Positions 1-5,186 of a stretch of DNA of 11,778 bases are shown here, one piece after another. The stretch is from SKGA01 sp051819745. GTDB lineage: Archaea; Nanobdellota; Nanobdellia; Woesearchaeales; SKGA01. Each line of letters opens with the position of its first letter. The first letter of the stretch is position 1. The position numbers and the translations under genes are program-made. A model generated the notes under the pieces. It worked only from the letters and a program-made list of their open reading frames with translations. It did no database searches and was not told where the DNA came from. The DNA is taken from positions 1 to 11,778 of the forward strand of contig JBNJGO010000031.1 in assembly GCA_051819745.1 (NCBI GenBank). The letters run 5' to 3'.

Positions 1-3
1 TTC

Positions 4-19
4 ATTTCAATATTGAAAT
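4..19. repeat. 16-bp perfect palindrome at window edge
   Basis: ATTTCAATATTGAAAT reads the same on both strands. It lies about 70 bases upstream of the first TATA-like sequence and is close to the window edge, so its partner gene may lie outside. It could be a regulator binding site or chance in AT-rich DNA. Confidence 0.4.
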
Positions 20-86
20 TTATTATTTAGAAAACTCGTTTGTTTCTTTAAAAAACTCCCGGGCAAAAACATCTCAAATCAAATGA

Positions 87-123
87 TTTATATATGACAT
101 TATATTTTAGTTTCTTTATATAG
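87..123 (+). promoter_or_regulatory. Archaeal TATA box region for the sugar isomerase gene
   Basis: Two TATA-like elements are visible: TTTATATAT at 87-95 and CTTTATATAG at 114-123. The second is the better placed. With the usual 26-27 base spacing it would start transcription near 145, giving a leader of about 35 bases that contains the GGTGGTG ribosome binding site at 168-174. The spacing rule is general archaeal knowledge; the start site is inferred. Confidence 0.6.
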
Positions 124-180
124 GTAGTTAGATTGCTTATCGTTTTTGATATGCAGTAAAGCTATGTGGTGGTGTAATGT

Positions 181-1212
181 ATGACTAGTTCGTTTCCTCA
201 AGATTTGCTCGAGTATGATTCTGACAATCTCCTTTCAAAATATTCTTCGCTTCATCATGATATCAAGGAGGCCTATAATATCATTGAACAGTTCTCTCTT
301 CCCACCGATTCCTCTCAAATCGATTCTATTGTTGTTTTGGGGATGGGTGGTTCTGCGCTAAGCGGTGAATTATTAAGATTATATTTGGATCATTTGGGTG
401 TTTCCCTTCCAGTCACGATCTCGCGTTCATATGACATTCCTTCATCTGTTTCTCAGAATTCGCTTGTTTTTGCCATCTCTTATTCTGGTAATACTGAAGA
501 GACTATCAGTGCTTATCGTCAAGCTCTTCGAAAATCCTCTCGCTGTATTGCCCTTTCTTCGGGTGGAAAATTAGAAGAGATAACTTCTGTTAATCGTAAT
601 GCGCACATCAAAATTCCTAAAGGATTCCAGCCTCGCACTGCTTCTTTGACATATCTTTTCTTCCCTTTACTTCGTGTGCTTGAAGAATATGGTATTATCC
701 CTTCCCAAGAGCATCAACTCGATCAACTTCTTAATGGCCTTTCAAAGCCGGATTTTAATGCTCTTGCGATTTCTATCAGTGAAAAACTCATTGGTAAGAC
801 TCCTTTTATTTACACTTCGGGCTATTATTCTCCAGTCGGTTATCGTCTTAAGACTCAATTTAACGAGTCTGCTAAAATTCATGCTTTTTCAAATCATTTC
901 AGCGAGCTCAACCACAATGAGATGATGGGTTTTACGAAAGATTCGCTTCCGGCACACATCATATTGTTCAATTTGGATGATGATAATCGAAGAATCAAAA
1001 AGCGTATGGCTCTTACTCGGGAATTACTTGCAAAAGAAGGTGCTGAGACTACTGAGTTGAAGATGAGTGGTGATCATTTCTTGACAAAAGTATTTTCTTC
1101 ATTGATTGTGGGTGATTTAACAGCAATTTATCTTGCTCTTCGTTATGAAACAGATCCTTCGCCAGTTCCTTTAATAGAGTCTTTCAAAGAACGCTTAGGA
1201 CCCTACATTTAA
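181..1212 (+). CDS. Bifunctional phosphoglucose/phosphomannose isomerase
   Basis: This 343-residue cytoplasmic enzyme should interconvert glucose-6-phosphate or mannose-6-phosphate with fructose-6-phosphate, feeding glycolysis/gluconeogenesis and mannose-based glycan precursors. It has the two SIS sugar-phosphate folds of the archaeal/bacterial PGI/PMI family. Visible marks are GMGGSALSGE at residues 54-63 and SYSGNTEE at 100-107, the phosphosugar-binding serine loop. PRTA follows at 151-154, then NES (Glu229) and NHNE (His245), which match the catalytic Glu and His of the family, and a C-terminal SFKERL with Lys337. The length is normal. The start is set by GGTGGTG at 168-174, six bases before ATG. 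It is followed by a tRNA with its own promoter, so it is probably monocistronic. Family assignment is firm; true use of mannose versus glucose substrates is not readable from sequence. Confidence 0.93.
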   Translation: MTSSFPQDLLEYDSDNLLSKYSSLHHDIKEAYNIIEQFSLPTDSSQIDSIVVLGMGGSALSGELLRLYLDHLGVSLPVTISRSYDIPSSVSQNSLVFAISYSGNTEETISAYRQALRKSSRCIALSSGGKLEEITSVNRNAHIKIPKGFQPRTASLTYLFFPLLRVLEEYGIIPSQEHQLDQLLNGLSKPDFNALAISISEKLIGKTPFIYTSGYYSPVGYRLKTQFNESAKIHAFSNHFSELNHNEMMGFTKDSLPAHIILFNLDDDNRRIKKRMALTRELLAKEGAETTELKMSGDHFLTKVFSSLIVGDLTAIYLALRYETDPSPVPLIESFKERLGPYI

Positions 1213-1265
1213 GCGTATTTATCGCTATGTTGTTATGTTCATATCCTTCTAGCTCTCCAGAAAGA

Positions 1266-1273
1266 TTTATAAA
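1266..1273 (+). promoter_or_regulatory. TATA box of the tRNA-Pro gene
   Basis: TTTATAAA lies about 30 bases before the first tRNA base, so transcription would begin near 1296 and leave a leader of roughly eight bases for RNase P to remove. Position and sequence fit the archaeal TATA consensus. Confidence 0.6.
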
Positions 1274-1303
1274 CCAAGTATTATTCCTTCCACTGTCTCA
1301 TAC

Positions 1304-1378
1304 GGGGCTGTGGTGTAGCTTGGTCTATCATTTGGCGTTTGGGACGCTAAGACCCCAGTTCAAATCTGGGCAGCCCCA
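1304..1378 (+). tRNA. tRNA-Pro (anticodon TGG)
   Basis: The cloverleaf folds by hand. The acceptor stem is GGGGCTG/CAGCCCC (1304-1310 with 1371-1377), with A1378 as discriminator. The D arm has the conserved A14, G18, G19 and A21. The anticodon stem is TGGCG/CGCTA, with loop TTTGGGA placing anticodon TGG at 1340-1342. The T stem is CCCAG/CTGGG around loop TTCAAAT. There is a four-base variable region, no intron and no encoded CCA, so CCA must be added after transcription. The last D-stem pair (T13-T22) is a mismatch and the first is a G-T wobble, leaving a weak D stem. It decodes CCN proline codons, mainly CCA and CCG. Confidence 0.95.
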
Positions 1379-1383
1379 TGTTT

Positions 1384-1402
1384 TGTCCGTTTGATACGGA
1401 TA
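1384..1402 (+). other. Small hairpin just downstream of the tRNA
   Basis: TGTCCGT and ACGGATA pair as a 7-bp stem (one G-T wobble) around a five-base loop, beginning six bases after the tRNA. There is no T run directly after it, so it is not a classic terminator. It may shape the tRNA 3' trailer or be chance. Confidence 0.3.
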
Positions 1403-1435
1403 TTTGAGTGGTTAGGCGTTGTTATGTTCGTCCCG

Positions 1436-1451
1436 TTAAAAAACATAAATA
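1436..1451 (+). promoter_or_regulatory. Possible promoter of the L37Ae operon
   Basis: The AT-rich stretch TTAAAAAACATAAATA lies 23-38 bases before the L37Ae start and contains two weak TATA-like readings. The start site predicted from either would fall close to or inside the GAGGT ribosome binding site at 1461-1465. The call is therefore tentative, and read-through from the tRNA unit is also possible. Confidence 0.3.
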
Positions 1452-1473
1452 GTATCGCATGAGGTTTATTATA

Positions 1474-1725
1474 ATGGCAAGAAATCCAAAAGCAAAATCA
1501 GTGAAACGTTTCGGAACAAGGTATGGTAAGACTGTCAAAGACAAATTTGGCCTTATCGAATCTCAACAACATGAGAAATATGAATGTCCTTCTTGTTCTC
1601 GAAAACAAGTTGTTAGACTGAGCAAAGGTATTTGGGAATGTAAGAAATGTGGTGATAAATTCACTAGTAAAGCATTTACTGTTCGAAAAGTTCCTGATAT
1701 TAAAACTGCAGTTTCCGAATTATAA
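1474..1725 (+). CDS. rpl37ae: Large-subunit ribosomal protein L37Ae (eL43)
   Basis: This 83-residue, Lys/Arg-rich zinc-ribbon protein belongs to the 50S subunit of archaea and eukaryotes. The basic N-terminus (ARNPKAKSVKRFGTRYG) is followed by a C4 zinc finger, with Cys38-x2-Cys41 and Cys56-x2-Cys59 (CPSC and CKKC). The length is close to the family norm. An in-frame ATG at 1459 would add five residues, but GAGGT at 1461-1465 lies inside that extension and eight bases before the ATG at 1474. The conserved protein also begins MARNPKAKS, so 1474 is chosen. It opens a cluster with RNA polymerase subunit P, Pcc1 and prefoldin beta, a gene order commonly seen in archaea. Confidence 0.95.
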   Translation: MARNPKAKSVKRFGTRYGKTVKDKFGLIESQQHEKYECPSCSRKQVVRLSKGIWECKKCGDKFTSKAFTVRKVPDIKTAVSEL

Positions 1726-1808
1726 GAATTGTGGTGTCTTACTTTCAATAACAACTCTGTTGTGTTGAAGTTGATGCTGTGATAGTGTCTGAATGAAGGT
1801 GGCTAATT

Positions 1809-1946
1809 ATGACTGAATATAGATGTTTTTCATGTAATAAAGTAATTCCCGAACATTACATCAAGAAAAAAGTTCGTTGCGTATATTGTGGCTCGAAAAT
1901 AATCTTTAAGGCACGATCAAAACCTTCGATGGTTAAAGCACGATGA
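1809..1946 (+). CDS. rpoP: DNA-directed RNA polymerase subunit P (Rpo12)
   Basis: This is a 45-residue gene, easy to miss because of its size. The product begins MTEYRCFSC and has a zinc ribbon from Cys6, Cys9, Cys24 and Cys27 (C-x2-C and C-x2-C). RCVYCGSK corresponds to the family's RCPYCG signature, and the C-terminus is basic. The length is typical for archaeal Rpo12, the counterpart of eukaryotic Rpb12. It helps assemble the large RNA polymerase subunits and supports open-complex formation. AAGGTGG at 1796-1802 sits six bases before the ATG. Its TGA stop overlaps the ATG of the Pcc1 gene by four bases (ATGA), so the two are translationally coupled. The 83 bases before it contain no clear promoter, so it is probably read with L37Ae. 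Confidence 0.92.
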   Translation: MTEYRCFSCNKVIPEHYIKKKVRCVYCGSKIIFKARSKPSMVKAR

Positions 1947-2185
1947 ATTATACTTCCACAATCACTGTTGATACTTCTTCATCTCAATCAGCGGTTAATC
2001 TCGTGAAGCTTTTTGAAACTGAAGATAGTGTCTTATCTAATGGACGAGGTTCATACGTTGTTTCCTCAAAGGATGCTGTTGTCGAGTTTTCCATAACTGC
2101 AAAGGATCCTACTGCTCTTCGTGCAGTGCTTAACACCATTACAAAAGTGTGTACTGTTTATGAAAAAACCGGCAATATAAATTAA
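1943..2185 (+). CDS. pcc1: KEOPS complex subunit Pcc1
   Basis: This 80-residue protein has the Pcc1/CTAG fold: an N-terminal strand (YTSTITVDT), a helix (AVNLVKLFETED), central strands (SYVVSSKDAVVEFSITAKD) and a C-terminal helix starting at DPTALRAVLNTITK. In archaea and eukaryotes Pcc1 dimerises KEOPS, which places threonylcarbamoyl on A37 of ANN-decoding tRNAs. Length, fold pattern and place between rpoP and prefoldin beta all fit. There is no separate ribosome binding site. The ATG overlaps the rpoP stop, so expression depends on translation of rpoP. The methylthiotransferase at 3757 would act on the t6A that this complex makes. Confidence 0.85.
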   Translation: MNYTSTITVDTSSSQSAVNLVKLFETEDSVLSNGRGSYVVSSKDAVVEFSITAKDPTALRAVLNTITKVCTVYEKTGNIN

Positions 2186-2228
2186 TGTTGTCAATTATTA
2201 TGATTAATATTTATTCAGGTGATATGTT

Positions 2229-2546
2229 ATGTCTCAAGATGAAATGCTTTCGCAATTACAATTTCTCGAAGATCGGCTCTCTCAAACAATGAATCAAAAA
2301 CAATCGTATCAACAATTTATTTACGATATTGATTCTGCTCTTAGTGAGTTAGATACTGTTTCTTCAGCGTATCATATTGTTGGAACAATCATGGTTAAGA
2401 AATCTTCTGACACTCTCAAGTCTGATTTGACTGAAAAAAAAGAATTATACGAAAAACGCTTGAAGTCTATCGAACAACAAGAGGAATCTCTTAAAAAAGA
2501 AGTTTCGGCGTTACAATCGAAAGTTAAGGAGCAACTTAGTAACTGA
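2229..2546 (+). CDS. pfdB: Prefoldin beta subunit
   Basis: This 105-residue protein consists of two long coiled-coil helices separated by a short beta region containing YHIVGTIMVKK (residues about 48-58), the signature of prefoldin beta. Four beta and two alpha subunits form the jellyfish-shaped co-chaperone that carries unfolded proteins to the thermosome. Helix-forming residues (Glu, Lys, Gln, Leu) fill residues 1-40 and 60-105, and the length is slightly below the usual 115-120. AGGTGAT at 2218-2223 is five bases before the ATG and fixes the start. It lies 43 bases after Pcc1 and 16 before UPF0147, consistent with one operon. The alpha subunit is not in this window. Confidence 0.92.
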   Translation: MSQDEMLSQLQFLEDRLSQTMNQKQSYQQFIYDIDSALSELDTVSSAYHIVGTIMVKKSSDTLKSDLTEKKELYEKRLKSIEQQEESLKKEVSALQSKVKEQLSN

Positions 2547-2562
2547 TAATGAGGTGTTTATG

Positions 2563-2817
2563 ATGAATGATGATATTAAAGAAATAATTGATTTTCTCTT
2601 AGAATTGGCTGATGACCATAATATTCCAAAAAATGTCCGTCTTAAGTTTTCAAACATTATCTCTCAATTGAAACAAGCTGACAAGTCAAATCTTTCCCTC
2701 ACCATTAATAAATTACTTTCTGATCTTGATGAAATCTCTGAAGATGCTAATCTCGACCAGTTCACTCGACAACAGATTTGGAGTGTTTCAAGCATGCTTG
2801 AAGGTATTAATGATTAG
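2563..2817 (+). CDS. UPF0147 family protein
   Basis: This 84-residue, all-helical, acidic protein belongs to the archaeal UPF0147 family of unknown function. The recognisable parts are the central NIPKNVRLKF segment and the end motif ISEDANLDQFTRQQIW, which in the family reads close to ISEDPNMPxHTRTxIW. The start is a choice among GTG 2554, ATG 2560 and ATG 2563. GAGGTG at 2551-2556 overlaps the first and leaves three bases before the second, but six before 2563, which also gives the family-like N-terminus. It ends the L37Ae cluster and is followed by a T-rich terminator. The position suggests a housekeeping role with translation or folding genes; nothing in the sequence shows a catalytic site. 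Confidence 0.85.
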   Translation: MNDDIKEIIDFLLELADDHNIPKNVRLKFSNIISQLKQADKSNLSLTINKLLSDLDEISEDANLDQFTRQQIWSVSSMLEGIND

Positions 2818-2831
2818 ATAGTTTTGTGTTG

Positions 2832-2866
2832 TTTTCTTATTTTTTTTCTCATTCTATTTCTTTTAT
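2832..2866 (+). terminator. T-rich terminator after UPF0147
   Basis: A pyrimidine tract with a T8 run at 2840-2847 and several shorter T runs starts about 15 bases after the UPF0147 stop. Archaeal RNA polymerase stops at such T-rich stretches without needing a hairpin. Confidence 0.55.
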
Positions 2867-2898
2867 TTGTTATGTTGTATTCATCGTTCTATCATAAG

Positions 2899-2908
2899 AT
2901 TTAAATAG
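2899..2908 (+). promoter_or_regulatory. TATA box of the RHH/nucleotidyltransferase unit
   Basis: ATTTAAATAG is a good archaeal TATA box. Counting 26-27 bases from its centre puts the transcript start near 2930, right at the AGGTGG ribosome binding site (2930-2935). The leader would be only about 12 bases. Because the gene product carries a DNA-binding domain, this promoter is a possible site of autoregulation, but I see no clear operator repeat. Confidence 0.6.
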
Positions 2909-2941
2909 ATATCATACTTTTTCATACTCAGGTGGTTAGTG

Positions 2942-3757
2942 ATGAAAGATCGAATTACGATAACAATAGATCAAAAGCTTCTTTCCTCCCTTGACAAGCA
3001 AATCGATGGGGTTTTAATAAAAAATCGTAGTCATGCTATAGAAAGCGTCCTCTCAAAAACATTAGGTCGTCAATCTATTTCACAAGCTATTATTCTTGCT
3101 GGTGGAAAATACACTGTAGAGCAAGATGGTAAGAAAAAACCTGCATTTCTGCTTGATGTAAACGGAAGAACTGCACTCGAGCATAATATCATCCAACTTA
3201 AACGACAAGGAATCAAGGAATTTATCATTTCAATATATTTTCAAAAAGAAAAAGTGAAAGAACTGCTTGGTGATGGCTCGAAATTAGGTGTTTCTATAAC
3301 ATATGTCGAGGAAAAAGAACCTTTAGGAACTGCTGGTGTGCTTCGTAAAATAAGTTCAAAAATTTCTTCTTCATTTGTCATGTGTAATGGTGATGAATTA
3401 AAAGAGATTAATATCAAGGATATGTTTGATTTCCACAAAAAACAAGGTGTTAAAGCAACTATAGCTGTCACGACTTCAACCACAAGCAGAGAGTATGGTC
3501 AAGTATTGCTTAATGGTAGTAAGATATATAGTTTTATTGATAACTCAAGCGATCCATCTCCTAGTCTTATCAATGCAGGACTTTATATTTTTGAACCCGA
3601 AGTCATCGCTCAAATCCCTGAAGGATATGCTCGCCTTGAAAGCGACTTGTTTCCGAAACTATCTTCTGAGGAAGAACTCACCGGTTATGTGTTTTATGGT
3701 AAGTGGGATGATTTGCGTGATAAAGAGTCTTTAAAAGATGCAGAAATGAACTGGTAA
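2942..3757 (+). CDS. Ribbon-helix-helix / sugar nucleotidyltransferase fusion
   Basis: This 271-residue protein has two parts. Residues 1-45 look like a CopG/Arc ribbon-helix-helix DNA-binding domain: a strand (RITITID), then two helices with the typical NRSHAIESVL. Residues 48-271 form a nucleotidyltransferase fold related to sugar-1-phosphate nucleotidyltransferases. They contain ILAGG (51-55), KKKPAFLLDVNG (64-75), EPLGTAG (126-132), NGD (149-151, metal-binding Asp), INAGLYIFEP (210-219) and GKWDDL (253-258). The loop after LAGG reads KYTVEQDG and lacks the family's G-T-R-L, so catalysis may be altered. An in-frame GTG at 2939 exists; ATG 2942, six bases after GGTGG, is preferred. It overlaps the methylthiotransferase start by one base. 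It could be an active enzyme that also binds DNA, or a regulator that senses a sugar nucleotide; the substrate is unknown. Confidence 0.8.
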   Translation: MKDRITITIDQKLLSSLDKQIDGVLIKNRSHAIESVLSKTLGRQSISQAIILAGGKYTVEQDGKKKPAFLLDVNGRTALEHNIIQLKRQGIKEFIISIYFQKEKVKELLGDGSKLGVSITYVEEKEPLGTAGVLRKISSKISSSFVMCNGDELKEINIKDMFDFHKKQGVKATIAVTTSTTSREYGQVLLNGSKIYSFIDNSSDPSPSLINAGLYIFEPEVIAQIPEGYARLESDLFPKLSSEEELTGYVFYGKWDDLRDKESLKDAEMNW

Positions 3758-5139
3758 TGCGACTGGTTGTTGAAATGGTTCGTGTTTACATAAAAACTTA
3801 CGGGTGTGCTCACAATCAAGCCGATAGTGAAGCGATGGCTGACTTATTATCGCAAGAAGGATATAATATTGCTGGTTTACCGCCTTTCACAGGACAGGAT
3901 AAACAATCACTTCTTTATGATATGAATTCTTCTGATGTTGTTATCATAAACACTTGTACTGTAAAGAATCCTTCTGAAAGTAAGTTCTTCTCCCTTTTAC
4001 AGAACGTATCTGTTCCCGTCATTATTGCTGGTTGTATTCCTCAATCAGAACCTTCCGCCCATCAGATTGCTTCATATAGTGCGATTGGCGTCGATCAAAT
4101 CAACACTATCGTTGAGGTTGTCAACAAGACATTGCAAGGAGAGGTCATCCATAAGCTCTCTCGTCTCAAAAAACCTCCTGAACGACATAAGGTCTCGTCA
4201 ATCCGTAATAATCTTATTACTGCAATAATACCTTTATCTCAGGGTTGTGTCGGTAATTGTTCATATTGCAAGACAAAATCTGCTCGTGGATCTCTCAAGA
4301 GTCATTCAAAAGAATCCATCCTATCTCATATAACTTCTGCTCTTGATAACGGTTGTAAGGAGTTGTGGTTAGTGTCTGAAGATACTGGTGCTTACGGCCT
4401 TGATAGTAATACCACGCTCCCTTCTTTGCTTGAAGATATTTCCTCAGCAGTTTTTGCCATGAAAGGAATAAAAATACGATTGGGGATGATAAACCCTCAT
4501 TTTGCACATCGATATCGTCATGAACTCGTCTCTTTTCTCAAAAAAGATTTTGTTTACAATTTCATTCATATACCTATTCAGTCAGGAAGTAATGCTGTCT
4601 TAAAAGAAATGAATCGTCCTTACACAAGAGAACAATGCCTTGAAGTGTGTTCTTTTTTCAAAGAAGAAATTCCTGACATCACGATTTCAACCGATATAAT
4701 ATGTGGTTTTCCAACAGAAACAGAGGATGATTTTTCTCAAACAATGAATCTCGTTTCATCAATTTCTTTTCCCATAATCAATATTTCAAAATTCTATCCT
4801 CGACCAAAAACTCCTGCCTCCAAACGTCCTCTGCTTCCAACCTCGATTCCAAAACAACGAAGTTCTCAATTAACGTCTTGGTTTTCTAAACAACAACCAA
4901 ATAAGTCTTATACAAACACTCTTGTTTCAACAGTAATTACAGATTATTCTCCTCGATTTAACACTCTTCTTGGACGAACAGACAATTATCGTCAAGTAAT
5001 AATTTCCCTTCCTTTTGATATTCCAGTTACGGCCTCCTTATTCAATAAGCTTTCCGGAACATCATGTGGTGTTTTTATTTCTTCTGTGAGTCGTGACGAT
5101 CTACGTGGAAAAATGAATCTGTCTGTTTCGCTTCACTAG
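3757..5139 (+). CDS. tRNA t6A37 methylthiotransferase (MtaB/CDKAL1 type)
   Basis: This radical-SAM enzyme adds a methylthio group to t6A at tRNA position 37, giving ms2t6A. In 460 residues the three parts are in order. The N-terminal UPF0004 domain has cluster cysteines Cys17, Cys67 and Cys93 (YGCAHNQADSE, NTCTVK, AGCIPQ). The radical-SAM domain has Cys164-x3-Cys168-x2-Cys171 followed by KTKSARG, the mark that separates this archaeal/eukaryotic group from MiaB and RimO. The C-terminal TRAM-like region covers about 385-450. Its ATG overlaps the upstream stop (TAATG), implying coupled translation. There is no good ribosome binding site, and ATG 3775 (MVRVYIKTYGC) is a credible alternative start that matches relatives better. 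It is placed just after the KEOPS-containing cluster, whose product it would modify. Confidence 0.9.
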   Translation: MRLVVEMVRVYIKTYGCAHNQADSEAMADLLSQEGYNIAGLPPFTGQDKQSLLYDMNSSDVVIINTCTVKNPSESKFFSLLQNVSVPVIIAGCIPQSEPSAHQIASYSAIGVDQINTIVEVVNKTLQGEVIHKLSRLKKPPERHKVSSIRNNLITAIIPLSQGCVGNCSYCKTKSARGSLKSHSKESILSHITSALDNGCKELWLVSEDTGAYGLDSNTTLPSLLEDISSAVFAMKGIKIRLGMINPHFAHRYRHELVSFLKKDFVYNFIHIPIQSGSNAVLKEMNRPYTREQCLEVCSFFKEEIPDITISTDIICGFPTETEDDFSQTMNLVSSISFPIINISKFYPRPKTPASKRPLLPTSIPKQRSSQLTSWFSKQQPNKSYTNTLVSTVITDYSPRFNTLLGRTDNYRQVIISLPFDIPVTASLFNKLSGTSCGVFISSVSRDDLRGKMNLSVSLH

Positions 5140-5149
5140 TCTTGTCAAC

Positions 5150-5164
5150 ATAAATATTTTTAAA
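5150..5164 (+). promoter_or_regulatory. TATA box region of the HerA-like gene
   Basis: ATAAATAT (5150-5157) and TTTTTAAA (5157-5164) overlap end to end. The centre of the second is about 27 bases from the ATG at 5187, and no GGTG-type site lies between, so the transcript is probably leaderless or nearly so. Confidence 0.55.
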
Positions 5165-5186
5165 GAAACACTGTTTAGATACTAGC

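Noticed and set aside
1..100. Possible divergent gene starting near base 5 on the minus strand
   Set aside because: A minus-strand ATG exists at 5-3, but no ribosome binding site or well-spaced TATA box is visible and the frame leaves the window at once.
1229..1429. 12-base direct repeat GTTGTTATGTTC on both sides of the tRNA (1229-1240 and 1418-1429), as an attachment site
   Set aside because: It is short, does not overlap the tRNA 3' end, no integrase is present, and similar GTTATGTT strings recur elsewhere in the window.
1563..1754. Minus-strand open frame over L37Ae
   Set aside because: Complement of a strongly supported ribosomal protein gene; no promoter or motif.
1726..1808. Possible C/D box guide RNA between L37Ae and rpoP
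   Set aside because: TGATGC and CTGA strings occur, but their spacing is too short and no C'/D' pair is visible.
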